From contig CALUNE010000001.1 of the NCBI GenBank assembly GCA_944321945.1, forward strand, positions 62,001-126,000: a stretch of DNA of 64,000 bases, written 5' to 3'. The stretch's first letter is position 1, and the number at the start of each line of letters is the position of its first letter. This DNA is from an uncultured Alistipes sp. GTDB lineage: Bacteria; Bacteroidota; Bacteroidia; Bacteroidales; Rikenellaceae. Positions 16,439 to 25,751 of this stretch are shown here, one piece after another. The translations under genes and the position numbers were made by a program. The notes beneath the pieces are model-generated. The model saw only the letters and a list, made by a program, of their open reading frames with translations, searched no databases and had not been told where the DNA came from.

Positions 16439-18433
16439 TTATTCGTTGACGGGTTCGAACGTGACGGCGCAGCCTCCGTCGGGCGCCATCTCGATGCGCA
16501 GCGTGTCGGCGGCCGTCAGACGGCGCTCCTCGATGCGGTACGACGTGCGCAGCGTGTCGTCCGTCCGGTCGGCGTAGATGCGGGCCTTGTAGGTGACGTC
16601 GGGGCGCAGGAAGGCGAGGCTCTGGTTGATCGTGCGGGCTTCGGCGTTCGTGCCGGCGCCGAGGTAGAAGCGATCGCCGGCGCGGCGTGCCACGACGATC
16701 CAGTCGCCGATCTCACCCTGCAGCGCTTCGGACCAGTCGCAGTCGGCATCGAAGTCGCGGAAGAACTGGAAGGCCGGATGACCCTCGTAGTTCTCGATCA
16801 GGTCGGCCGCCATCTGCAGCGGCGAATAGATGATCACCCAGTTGGCGATCTGGCGGGCCAGCGTGGTCTTGATCGAGCAATGGGTGTTGTCGCCGTTCCA
16901 CTGGATACGCCCCGGATCGGCCTTGGCGCGGTCGTAGTAGATGTCGAAGATGCCGGGCGTGTAGTCCATCGGGCCGCTCAGCAGCCGCACGTAGGGCAGC
17001 GTGCAGAGGTACTCCGAGGAGTTGCCCTCCGACCAGGCGTTCCACTCCATGCCGCGGCCCCCCTCGCGGGTCATCATGTTGGGCCACGTACGGCGGATGC
17101 CGGTCTCCTTGATCGGTTCGTGGACGTCGAGCATCAGCTGGTAGCGTGCGGCCATCTCCACGACGCGCTGATAGTGCTGTACGCCGTACTGCGAGTGGTG
17201 CGAATAGCCGCCCTTGATGCCGCCGGCGTAGCCCGTCTTGAGGGTATGGACGCCCAGTTCGGCGTAACGCTTCATGGCCTCCTCCATGCGGGCTTCGTAG
17301 TCGGGGATGTTGCCGCCGGTTTCGTTGTGCATCCAGAGTTCGATGCCCTTTTCGGCGGCGTAGCGGGCGATGCGTTCCAGGTCGAAATCGGCGTAGGGCT
17401 CCACGTAGTCGAACTGCTGGTTGCCGCCCCAGTTCTCCCAGCCGCGGTTCCAGCCCTCGAACAGGACGCCCTGGATGTGGTTGGCGGCGGCGAAATCGAT
17501 GTGGCGGATGGCATTTTCGGTCGTGGCGCCGTGACGCGGGCCCATGGTCCAGACCTGCGTGCCGAGGTGCATGCCCCACCATACGCCGACGTACTTCTGG
17601 GGCTTGATCCACGACGTGTCGGCGATCTTCGACGGCTCGTTCAGGTTGAGGATCAGCGCCGAGTTGATCAGGTCGACGGCGCGGCGGCCGATCTGCAGCG
17701 TACGCCACGGCGTGGTGAAGCTTCCGCCGACGCGGGCCTTCACACCGTCGGGCAGCGGAGCCAGTTCGGCCTTGAACGAGAGCGAATCCTTCCGGAGCAG
17801 GTGCATCTCGGGGTAGTCATACAGGGCTGCCTCGTGGATGCTGCCGTAGAGGTCGCCCACATGGAACGTAAAGGGGGTGTTGGCGCGTTCGACGGCCGAG
17901 ATGGCCTGTTCGCGATAGGGGAGCTCGTAGGTGTCGTAATTGCCGTCGATGCTCCACGAGAGGCCGTCGTGGGCGAAGTTCAACTGCGTGAGTTCGTCCA
18001 TGATGAGCAGCGAATCGGCCGGCGTGTCGTATTCGTAGCGGAAGCCGACGCCGTCATCGAAGGCCCGGATGCGCAGCGTCAGTGCCACGCCCTCCGGATT
18101 GTGCATCCTGACGGCAATTTCGTTGTGGCAGTCACGGATTTCGCGGTTTTCGCCCCAGGGCTGGGTCCAGGTTTCGTCGCGGTGATCCTTTTCGACGGTT
18201 TCGATTTCGAATCCCGAGGCGAGGTTGCGGTCGACGGCCTCGAGCCCCAGACGCGACGGGGCGATCAGCGTCTGCTTGTCGACTTCGACGCGCAGCGAGG
18301 GAACGCCCGCCTCATCCAGCGAGACAATGGTTTGGATACGGCCGTCGGGCGAAGTGACCTTGGCGTCGTTGCTGCATCCGATCATCGTGGCGGCACAGGC
18401 TGCGGCCGTCAGCAGTGTGAATAGTTTCATCAT
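16439..18433 (-). CDS. Glycoside hydrolase family 97 lipoprotein (probable inverting type)
   Basis: GH97 enzymes hydrolyse alpha-glucosides (SusB type, inverting) or alpha-galactosides (retaining). The 664-residue protein has a lipobox ATMIGC and the N-terminal beta-sandwich (SPDGRIQTIVSLDEAG). The barrel carries HNETGGN, LKTGYAGG (Gly401), DVHEPIKETG (Glu439) and GMEWNAWSEGN. Gly where retaining enzymes carry the Asp nucleophile, together with the Glu residues, favours the inverting SusB-like class; that assignment is inference. Two ATGs (18433, 18430) are equally possible. It follows GH43 after a 144-bp gap containing a hairpin. Confidence 0.85.
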   Translation of the reverse strand: MMKLFTLLTAAACAATMIGCSNDAKVTSPDGRIQTIVSLDEAGVPSLRVEVDKQTLIAPSRLGLEAVDRNLASGFEIETVEKDHRDETWTQPWGENREIRDCHNEIAVRMHNPEGVALTLRIRAFDDGVGFRYEYDTPADSLLIMDELTQLNFAHDGLSWSIDGNYDTYELPYREQAISAVERANTPFTFHVGDLYGSIHEAALYDYPEMHLLRKDSLSFKAELAPLPDGVKARVGGSFTTPWRTLQIGRRAVDLINSALILNLNEPSKIADTSWIKPQKYVGVWWGMHLGTQVWTMGPRHGATTENAIRHIDFAAANHIQGVLFEGWNRGWENWGGNQQFDYVEPYADFDLERIARYAAEKGIELWMHNETGGNIPDYEARMEEAMKRYAELGVHTLKTGYAGGIKGGYSHHSQYGVQHYQRVVEMAARYQLMLDVHEPIKETGIRRTWPNMMTREGGRGMEWNAWSEGNSSEYLCTLPYVRLLSGPMDYTPGIFDIYYDRAKADPGRIQWNGDNTHCSIKTTLARQIANWVIIYSPLQMAADLIENYEGHPAFQFFRDFDADCDWSEALQGEIGDWIVVARRAGDRFYLGAGTNAEARTINQSLAFLRPDVTYKARIYADRTDDTLRTSYRIEERRLTAADTLRIEMAPDGGCAVTFEPVNE

Positions 18434-18495
18434 GTCTTGTTCCGTTTTCCTGATTGTAGCGTTTGTTCGGTTTCTGGTCTTGTGCAGGGGTTAAA

Positions 18496-18525
18496 CGAAG
18501 CCCTTCCCCGACGGGAAGGGCTTCG
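18496..18525 (-). terminator. Hairpin between GH43 and GH97, possible attenuator
   Basis: A 13-bp stem (18496-18508 with 18513-18525) and 4-nt loop, followed on the minus strand by a short TTTAA. With no strong T-run it may reduce rather than stop transcription into the sulfatase end of PUL1. Confidence 0.55.
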
Positions 18526-18577
18526 GGCAATCCTTGCAAATGGGTATGTCTCGATCGTTTCCGACCGGACGCCCTCC

Positions 18578-20347
18578 TTACGGACGGGTGTTGAAGACGG
18601 GGCGGTCGACCGATTGCGACGTGGGCTGCAGTCCCGGAGCCACGGGCCAGCCGTCGACCCAGTTGATGCGGTCGAGCATCAGACAGCGGTAGTCCTTGTC
18701 GTTCGGATAGGCGTGGTAGAGGATCCAGTCCTGACCGGCGTCGTCGGTGATGATGCGCGAGCAGTGGCCCGGCGACGAGAAGGTCTCGTTGCCCTGCAGG
18801 ATGAGTTCGTCGTGTACGCTCATCATGTCGTTTCCGTCCTTGTCGACATAGGGGCCGAAGAGGTTCTGCGAACGTCCCACAACCAGACGGTAGGTGCCTC
18901 CCTTCGAGTAGTCGCCCGTCGAGACGATCAGGTAGTACCATCCGTCGCGTTTGACGACGACCGTCGCCTCGTACTGACCGCCGGCCACTTCGCGGCGTTT
19001 CTGCGTCGCCTTGTTCTTGATGGCCAGACCGTCTTCGGTCAGCTCCAGCACGCTGATGCTGCGGAAACTGCCCCAGAAGAGGTAGTTGTGGCCGTTCTCC
19101 TGGTAGAGGTAGGCGTCGATCGAGATGTCGACCCCCTGCTCGTTGCTGTCGATGAGCTTGCCCAGGTCCCGGAACGGTCCCGTCGGCGAATCCGATACCG
19201 CTACGCCGATGGCATGCTTGTAGTTGTTGCCCGGCTGCGAGTAGTAGATGACATACTGGTTCCCGACGCGGTTGACCGAGGGGGCCCAGATGCCGGCGTT
19301 CTGATCGGTGATCTGGGGATGGGTGGCGTCGGTGAAGACCGCTCCCACGCGCGTCCAGTTCATCAGGTCGGACGACCGCATGATCGGCACGTTGCGCATG
19401 TTGGCATCGTTGCGGTTGTGCTCCGTGGCGTAGAGGTAGAAGTAGCCGTCGTCGGCGCGGATCACATCCGGATCGGGCAGCGAGAAGGCCGTGAAGATCG
19501 AGTTCGAGTAGGCGACGGGCAGCGTCGTGACGGTCAGCGTGTTGGTCTGCGAGGCGAGCCACGTGTTGTCCTCGACGCGGGTGCGGACGCTCCAGATGAC
19601 GGCGAGCGTCTGTTCGCCGGCTGCGGCGTTCCGGTCGAAGAGCGACTGCACCTGTTCCCTGGTGAGCGTGTATTCGGTCTCCTGGCCGGCATCGAACGAG
19701 GCCAGCGGCTGCGAGAAGTCGCCCTCCGCGCGATCGATCAGCAGCGTGTAGCCCGGGGTCTTCTGACCGTTGCTGCGGGCTGCCGACCAGCTGAAGGTGA
19801 GCGATTCGCCGAGCAGCACCAGGTCGGCGCGGCTGTTGTTCTCGGGGGCGAAGAGCGCCTCGACGACGTAGGGCTCGACCGTATTGGTGATGGTCATCGT
19901 CCGGCGGACGGGGCTGTCGTAGTGGGTCTGTCCGGCCACGGTCCGCACGCTCCATGCGAGTGAGGCTTCGCCGTTTGTCTGTGTCGCCTCGTAGACTGTT
20001 TTCAGCTCCTGATACGAAAGCGAGAGCTGCGTCGAACTCTTGCCCTGGGTCGGGAACGCGGCTACGGGATTCGTGAAGTCCCCTTCGGCGCGGTCGAAGA
20101 CCACTTCGTAGCTGTCGAACTCACCCCGTGCGGCTTCCCACCAGAAGGTGAGGTTGTTCAGCGCGTCGAGGTTGACCGTGAGCCCCTCCTTGGGGGCCGT
20201 GAGCGTCTCGACGACGGGTTCCGTGCCCGTGGCCTGCTCGCCCGGGCCGGTCGGAGTATCACTCTCCGACCCGCCGCAGGCGGACAGGATGCCGGCACCG
20301 AGCATGACAAGCAGTGCGGTCATCTTTCCGGGTTTATTCATGTGCAT
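18578..20347 (-). CDS. Lipoprotein: two SusE-like domains fused to a GH43 catalytic domain
   Basis: The 589-residue protein starts with a lipobox (GILSACGGSESD). It has two consecutive SusE-type N-terminal Ig-like modules: residues ~45-150 (EVVFDRAEGDFTNP, LAWSVRTVAG) and ~155-270 (LLIDRAEGDFSQP, VIWSVRTRVE). A five-bladed GH43 domain follows: DPD at 292-294 (SLPDPDVIRADDG), IWAPSVNRVGNQYVIYYS, IDAYLYQENGHNYLFWGS, QYEATVV and HCSRII. GH43 members are arabinofuranosidases, xylosidases or arabinanases. Here the enzyme carries the binding-protein scaffold usually found on separate SusE lipoproteins. The start overlaps the end of the upstream gene by 14 bp; ATG 20341 is an alternative start. Confidence 0.85.
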   Translation of the reverse strand: MHMNKPGKMTALLVMLGAGILSACGGSESDTPTGPGEQATGTEPVVETLTAPKEGLTVNLDALNNLTFWWEAARGEFDSYEVVFDRAEGDFTNPVAAFPTQGKSSTQLSLSYQELKTVYEATQTNGEASLAWSVRTVAGQTHYDSPVRRTMTITNTVEPYVVEALFAPENNSRADLVLLGESLTFSWSAARSNGQKTPGYTLLIDRAEGDFSQPLASFDAGQETEYTLTREQVQSLFDRNAAAGEQTLAVIWSVRTRVEDNTWLASQTNTLTVTTLPVAYSNSIFTAFSLPDPDVIRADDGYFYLYATEHNRNDANMRNVPIMRSSDLMNWTRVGAVFTDATHPQITDQNAGIWAPSVNRVGNQYVIYYSQPGNNYKHAIGVAVSDSPTGPFRDLGKLIDSNEQGVDISIDAYLYQENGHNYLFWGSFRSISVLELTEDGLAIKNKATQKRREVAGGQYEATVVVKRDGWYYLIVSTGDYSKGGTYRLVVGRSQNLFGPYVDKDGNDMMSVHDELILQGNETFSSPGHCSRIITDDAGQDWILYHAYPNDKDYRCLMLDRINWVDGWPVAPGLQPTSQSVDRPVFNTRP

Positions 20348-22715
20348 TGACGAATTCGTGCGTGTAGTGACCCTTGTCGTCGTTCATGTAGAGGTAGAGA
20401 TCGGCGTACCAGCGGGTCAGGTTGTTGCCGTCGCACAGCTCGGAGGGATACTTGAAGGCAGGATTCCACTGGTCCGGAGTGGCCGGTTGAACATACCAGT
20501 AACCTGCTGCGATCGAGAAGCTGGGGCGGTTGCCGTTCGAATCCATGCGGCCGTAGGGCTGAGCCTCGCCGTCGAGGATAAACTTGAACTTGTAGCGCTC
20601 GTCGAAGCCATCTCCCCAGGAGGCCGACTGCAGTTTGATGTTGAAGTTGTGGATGGCCCAGACGCCCTTGCCTTCGTAGGTCATTTCGGTCTCCTCGGAG
20701 GTGTAGCAGAAGAAGTGCGAAACCTTGTCTACCGAGACGACATAGGCCTTGCCCGTAGCGACGTTGAAGCGGATGCGGTAGATGCCGGTCTCGGCGATGG
20801 GAGCCTCGGCCTCATCTGCCGACGAGATCTCCTTGACCTGCGTGCCGTCGGCCGAGAGGGTGTAGAGGGCGTTCGAGAACTGCGAACGGAAGTAGAACTT
20901 GCTGCCGCCTTCGATGCGGGTGAAGATCTCGTATTTGTAATCCTCGTCCTTGAAGCGGTCCACCTCTCCGGCTTTGTCGATCGCGGTGTTGTACGAATCG
21001 GCGGTGATGTAGGACATCTTCTGTCCGGCCTCGGTGCCGGTGCCGTCGATGTAGAGGGCGTCGCCGTCGCTGAAGTCCTTCACCTCGAGGGGATTCACGA
21101 ACTCATGGGTGTAGTGGCCCTTGTCGGCGTTCATATAGAGGTTGACGTCGGCGGCCCACTTGCCCAGATTCGAGTCGTCGCACAGCCAGGCCGGATACTT
21201 GAATACCCAGAAGTCCCAGCCCGTATAGGAGAGCTGCAGCTCCCAGTAGGCGGCGTTTTCGCTCTGGTCCGGGCGATTGTTGGTGACCGTCCCCTCGTTG
21301 TTCTTCGAGAGGCCCTGCACCTGGTCGATGCCTTCGAGCTTCATCACGAAGCGGTAGCGGTCCTCCTTGTAGGAGCCCATGTCGCGCAGTTGGATGTGGT
21401 ACTGCGAGAGTGTCCAGAGACCCTTGCCGGCGTAGTTCATCACGGCATCGGTGTAGTTGTTCTGGTCGTAGCCGCCCCATGCGAAGCGCAGGTTGATGTA
21501 CTCGACCTTGCGCATGTCGAACTTGTTCGTGCCGTCGGCCTTGAAGCGGATGCGGTAGATGCCGGCCTCGTCAACCGCGGTGTAGGTCTCGGCCTCGTCC
21601 TCCTTCTCGACGAAACCGTCGTTCGGGTCGGCCTTGAAGAGGTGGGTCTTTTCCTGATCCTCGTTCGTCGTGTAGAAGGCGTACTTCTCGCCGGCCTCCA
21701 GACGCGTGAAGATCTCGTAATAGGGGAAGTCGTTCCAGTTCTGGCCCACCTTCTCCATGCGGTCGTGCCAGCTGTCGTTGTCGGTGGCGTAGTATCCCTC
21801 GTCGATGTAGGAGGCCTTCTGGCCGTTTTCGGTCGAGCCCGGGATCTCGATGTAGAGATCATCGCCCTCGGCGAAGACGCCGACCTTCTTTTTCGGGATG
21901 ATCGAGAAGTTGCGCGTCTCCTCCGAAATCATCTCGGTCTTGTCGATCCGAGCGTAGACGGCCCATTTGAGCATGTAGGCATCCTCCGTGGCGGCAACCG
22001 ACGAAGCGTTGTAGAGCTGGGTCAGCTGCTCCTTGGTCACGGTGGTCTGCGTGGCGGCCTCGGCGCTGGCGGTCGGGTTGATTTCGACCTCCAGCAGCGG
22101 ATTCGTGAAGTCCTTGTCGGCGGCGTCGATGACCATCCGGTAGGAGATCAGCTTCGCATCGCCGAGCCATACGGGCTCCGACCACGAGAAGGTGACGTCA
22201 TCTTCGAGCTCCTTGAGGTTGATGACCGTGTCGTTGTCGGGCGAGATCAGCGTCTCGACGACGACCTCCGAGCGGGTCGTGAGATTCATCGTCCGGGTTT
22301 CGGTCGAGGCCAGACGGCCCTCGTTCGAGGTGGTGTAGACGCGCCAGTCGAGCAGGGCCGATTCGCCGGCCTGATCGACGTTTTCGTCGAAGAGCGTCTG
22401 GATATCCTCCAGCTGCAGCGTGTAGTTGTTCTCCGTGGTGGTGAAGCTGGCCACGGGAGCCGAGAAGTCGCCTCCGTTCTTGTCGAAGACCAGGTCGTAG
22501 CTGACGCCTTCGCCGACCGACTTCCATTCGAACCGAAGACCTTCGAAGGTGGCGGGGTCGAGCAGCAGCATGCTGACGCTCAAATTGTTCCTGGGAGCTT
22601 CCAGTTTCTGGACACAGGCCGGACCCGTACTTCCCGAGTCCGTGTCGTCCGTCGAGCAGGAGACGAGTGCCGCCGCCAGTGCGAAGACGGATAACAAAGT
22701 TTTCTGAAGTGTCAT
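20334..22715 (-). CDS. SusE/SusF-like surface glycan-binding lipoprotein with a duplicated C-terminal module
   Basis: The 793-residue protein has a lipobox (LVSCSTDDTD) with acidic residues typical of surface export. Two SusE-type Ig modules occupy residues ~35-280 (DLVFDKNGGDFSAP, MVIDAADKDFTNP). Two homologous ~230-residue modules follow, each running LYI-GQK-SYI, YEIFTR, ETGIYRIRF or EAGIYRIRF, Y-GKG-W, and ending KGHYTHEFVN (nt ~21880-21090 and ~21075-20340). It probably binds the PUL1 glycan at the cell surface next to the SusCD complex. There is no catalytic motif. It lies between GH115 and GH43-SusE, and its stop overlaps the GH43 start. Confidence 0.8.
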   Translation of the reverse strand: MTLQKTLLSVFALAAALVSCSTDDTDSGSTGPACVQKLEAPRNNLSVSMLLLDPATFEGLRFEWKSVGEGVSYDLVFDKNGGDFSAPVASFTTTENNYTLQLEDIQTLFDENVDQAGESALLDWRVYTTSNEGRLASTETRTMNLTTRSEVVVETLISPDNDTVINLKELEDDVTFSWSEPVWLGDAKLISYRMVIDAADKDFTNPLLEVEINPTASAEAATQTTVTKEQLTQLYNASSVAATEDAYMLKWAVYARIDKTEMISEETRNFSIIPKKKVGVFAEGDDLYIEIPGSTENGQKASYIDEGYYATDNDSWHDRMEKVGQNWNDFPYYEIFTRLEAGEKYAFYTTNEDQEKTHLFKADPNDGFVEKEDEAETYTAVDEAGIYRIRFKADGTNKFDMRKVEYINLRFAWGGYDQNNYTDAVMNYAGKGLWTLSQYHIQLRDMGSYKEDRYRFVMKLEGIDQVQGLSKNNEGTVTNNRPDQSENAAYWELQLSYTGWDFWVFKYPAWLCDDSNLGKWAADVNLYMNADKGHYTHEFVNPLEVKDFSDGDALYIDGTGTEAGQKMSYITADSYNTAIDKAGEVDRFKDEDYKYEIFTRIEGGSKFYFRSQFSNALYTLSADGTQVKEISSADEAEAPIAETGIYRIRFNVATGKAYVVSVDKVSHFFCYTSEETEMTYEGKGVWAIHNFNIKLQSASWGDGFDERYKFKFILDGEAQPYGRMDSNGNRPSFSIAAGYWYVQPATPDQWNPAFKYPSELCDGNNLTRWYADLYLYMNDDKGHYTHEFVNAHE

Positions 22716-22753
22716 AAGCAGGGTTTTAGTGGTTTTATTGATTTGTTTTTCGT

Positions 22754-25741
22754 TTATCGGATTTTGCCGGTTGCGGCCGTTTCCGCCACGCGGGTGGAGG
22801 CGGGGCCGAGATAGGAGCGTCGGAGGCCGCCGAAGTCGATCACGATCTTCTGGATGACCATGCCCGGATCTCCCGTGCGGATACGGAGCGTGTGGCGGCC
22901 CGGTTTGTCGACATACAGCGTCGAGCGGTTGACGACGCTGTTGCGCAGCACGCTCTCATACCACAGCTGGCTGTACTCCTCGTGCGAGGAGGAGGGGGTT
23001 GCGATGGCGCCGTTGTCGATCTGGACGCTGTATTTCGTATCGGAATTCGTATTCTCCGGGAGTCGGAAGTCGCGGTCCGTGCTGAGGGGAAAGAGCGGCA
23101 GCACGCACGTGTAGACATCGACCAGTCCGGCATCGAAGCAGTAGAAGTCGTATTCGGCCGTCGGGGTCTTCTCGTCGCGGTAGTTCTGCAGCGGGGCCGT
23201 CGGGTCGCCCAGCTGGAGGGCATCGCCTTCGGGGGCCAGCCCGGCGACCCGCCGGATCTCGAGGGCGCCGTTTCCGGTGATACGGTGGTATTCGGCGGCC
23301 GGAATCGAGACGCAGCCGTCGCTCTGGACGTAGATCCCCTCCAGCTCCCGGCGCGTCGGCGTTGCCGGGTTGAAGACCGAGACGAGGATCCGCTCCCGAC
23401 AGCCGTTCGCCCGTACGCGGATCTCACCCGACGGATTCTCCGTATCGGGCAGACGCGACCAGTCGATGCGCACCTCGATGCGGGCGGCGTCGGCGGTCGA
23501 GCCCTTGCTCTGCGAGAGCTCTATCCACGGTTCGGAGGCCTCGGCCTGCCAGTCGATCACGCCGTTTCCGGTGTTGTAGATCTCGAAGCTGCGGCTTTGG
23601 CGCAGATAGCGGTCGATGACCGGCAGCGCATGGTAGCTGCGCATGCCGCTGACCCCTTCGCCTTCGACCGCCACCCGGGCCGCTGCCGGTCCCGCGGGAT
23701 TGTACTGCTGCAGATCGGGGAGCCGGAAGTAGGCGCTCGTGTTGTCGTAGTTCTGACGCAGCGACATCATGTGGCGCCACTTGCCGCCGAGCAGCGAGTT
23801 GTATTCGCGGGTGATCCGTTCGAGCGAATCGTGGCAGGCGCGGACCTGTTGGGCTACGCGGTTGGTCGACGAGCGGTGCTGACGCGCATACAGGCGGTTG
23901 AGCTGGCCGCCGATCGTCATGCGGTTCATCAGGTCGGTGCCCAGAAAGGGGTACCACACCAGCTGGCAGAAGGCCGGACGTGCCGCTTCGGGCAGCGAAT
24001 CGTACACGTGACGGGCGTAGCGGCCCAGTTCGCGGCAGGCCTCCACCCGGCGGCGGGCCTCCCCGTAGTTGACCAGCGAGAAGCCGGTGTCGGTGAGCTG
24101 TTCGCAGCCCGATCCGTAGTGGTTCCAGTGGAAGCCCCAGCCCATGTATTCGGGTTTGCGCTGGAAGGCCAGTTCGAGCATCGTGTCGTAATGGCTGCGC
24201 AGACCGTCGTAGAGCTCCTCGCCGAAGAATCCGCTCAGCCAGCGGGCCGGGAATTCGACGACGTTGTCGGCCGTGAAGGCGTCCAGATCGTAGGCCATGG
24301 CCAGGAAGAGCGCCACCTGCATCTCGCAACCCTTCAGATCGCCGCAGTTGAGCAGCCAGTAGCGGTCGGCCGTCGTGTCGTAGGCCTTGCGCAGCTCCTC
24401 GTACATCAGAGCCGGGTGCGTCGTGCTGAACCACAGGTAGCTGTGCGGCACGCCCAGGTAGGAGACGTGGTAGTAGACGCCCGAACGACCCGGGCGTTTG
24501 CGCTCGCGGGTGTCGCTCAGCCGCTTCAGGTAGCCGTAGTTGTCGTCGGGCCAGACGATCGTCACGTCGTCGGGCAGCTCCAGACCGTTCGAGTAGATCT
24601 CCAGCACCTCCTTGTAGGGGGTGAAGACCTGCGGGATGCGGTCGACGTTGCCTCCGACCTCCCGGGCGAGCATGTCGCGCTGGTCGGTCAGTGCCTCGGA
24701 GAGCATGCGCACCTTTTCACGCATCGGGATTCCGTTGGCCATGACGGCATCGTGCAGCCCCCGAAGCGCCAGCGGATAGGCATTCTCGTAGGGGGCAGCC
24801 TCGCGTACGCGTTGGGCCAGCACCCGGTTCATCCTTTCGCGGTTGGTGTCGTAGTTCCATTCGCCCATCGTCCCGCGGTCCCATTCGCGGGCCGTGTTGA
24901 AGAGCAGCGGCTCGCAGTGGGTCGAGGTCATGACGATGGCAAACGAATCGGCCACCATGCGGTTTTCGGCGATGCTGTGGAAGGGTGTTGAGACGGGGTG
25001 CATGGCCGGAGCCAGCAGATTGGCCTTCAGCCGCAGCAGCAGTTCGCAGATCTTGGCGTAGGTCCGCGGGCCGATGTTGCCGTGCTCCTTTTCGAACGTC
25101 TTCGAGGCCCAGGGTGTCAGTCCCCAGTCCTCGTCGTTGAGGAAGATGCCGCGGTAACGCACCGAAGGCTCTTTCGAACAGTAGCCGTCGGCCTCGACGT
25201 AAAGGCGGTCGTGGTGGCGCACCGGAACGTCGGCCCACCAGCTCCAGGGGCTGACGCCGATCATCTCCGAGAGCGACATCAACCCGTAGGCGGCGCCGCG
25301 CCGGTCGCTGCCGACGATCACCAGCGCCTCCGTCATCCCCGGCCGGGGACGGCGCACGGTCTGAATCAGGTAGCGTTCCCATCCGCCGCGGATCGGCGAC
25401 GGATCGATTCTGCCCGCGGCAACCAGCTCCCGAATCCATTCGCATCCGTCCAGCGTCCCGATCATCACGCAGCGCCGGAGCCCTTCCGACGACTCCGTGA
25501 CCTGGGCTTCGCGGCCCGTGACGGCGCGGAGGTCCTCCGCAAAGAGTTCGGCGGCCTTGCGCACGACCGGGGCATCGCTGCCGTCGATCAGGATGACCGG
25601 CTGCTGATCCGGCCCGGCCAGCGTAAAGAGTGCCGGACGCTTCCCCTCCTTACGGTCCGCATACACCCGTACCGGCCCGGCCTCTAGGCTTTGGAGACCG
25701 AGCAGAACGAGCATGCAGACAAACGACAGGAGGCGTTTCAT
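22754..25741 (-). CDS. Glycoside hydrolase family 115, probable alpha-glucuronidase
   Basis: This 995-residue protein has a signal peptide (FVCMLVLLGLQSLEAG). GH115 hallmarks include an N-terminal alpha/beta domain (ILIDGSDAPVVRKAAELFAEDL), then VRYRGIFLNDEDWGLTPWA, NIGPRTYAKICELLLRLKAN, TSTHCEPLL, WPDDNYGYLKRL, YYHVSYLGVPHSYLW and a C-terminal beta-sandwich. Known members remove (4-O-methyl)-glucuronic acid alpha-1,2-linked to xylose in xylan, from internal as well as terminal positions. In PUL1 it implies a GlcA- or MeGlcA-decorated target. It lies 10 bp after GH125 and 38 bp before the SusE/F-like gene. Confidence 0.9.
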   Translation of the reverse strand: MKRLLSFVCMLVLLGLQSLEAGPVRVYADRKEGKRPALFTLAGPDQQPVILIDGSDAPVVRKAAELFAEDLRAVTGREAQVTESSEGLRRCVMIGTLDGCEWIRELVAAGRIDPSPIRGGWERYLIQTVRRPRPGMTEALVIVGSDRRGAAYGLMSLSEMIGVSPWSWWADVPVRHHDRLYVEADGYCSKEPSVRYRGIFLNDEDWGLTPWASKTFEKEHGNIGPRTYAKICELLLRLKANLLAPAMHPVSTPFHSIAENRMVADSFAIVMTSTHCEPLLFNTAREWDRGTMGEWNYDTNRERMNRVLAQRVREAAPYENAYPLALRGLHDAVMANGIPMREKVRMLSEALTDQRDMLAREVGGNVDRIPQVFTPYKEVLEIYSNGLELPDDVTIVWPDDNYGYLKRLSDTRERKRPGRSGVYYHVSYLGVPHSYLWFSTTHPALMYEELRKAYDTTADRYWLLNCGDLKGCEMQVALFLAMAYDLDAFTADNVVEFPARWLSGFFGEELYDGLRSHYDTMLELAFQRKPEYMGWGFHWNHYGSGCEQLTDTGFSLVNYGEARRRVEACRELGRYARHVYDSLPEAARPAFCQLVWYPFLGTDLMNRMTIGGQLNRLYARQHRSSTNRVAQQVRACHDSLERITREYNSLLGGKWRHMMSLRQNYDNTSAYFRLPDLQQYNPAGPAAARVAVEGEGVSGMRSYHALPVIDRYLRQSRSFEIYNTGNGVIDWQAEASEPWIELSQSKGSTADAARIEVRIDWSRLPDTENPSGEIRVRANGCRERILVSVFNPATPTRRELEGIYVQSDGCVSIPAAEYHRITGNGALEIRRVAGLAPEGDALQLGDPTAPLQNYRDEKTPTAEYDFYCFDAGLVDVYTCVLPLFPLSTDRDFRLPENTNSDTKYSVQIDNGAIATPSSSHEEYSQLWYESVLRNSVVNRSTLYVDKPGRHTLRIRTGDPGMVIQKIVIDFGGLRRSYLGPASTRVAETAATGKIR

Positions 25742-25751
25742 GGTTTGCGGA

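Noticed and set aside
14741-18424. Long plus-strand open frame opposite the sulfatase and GH97
   Set aside because: It is the antisense shadow of two recognisable enzymes; composition (Val/Arg/Gly/His-rich) is typical of such shadows. The same holds for the long frames opposite 12171-14744, 20148-22694, 32508-35627 and 35723-39685.
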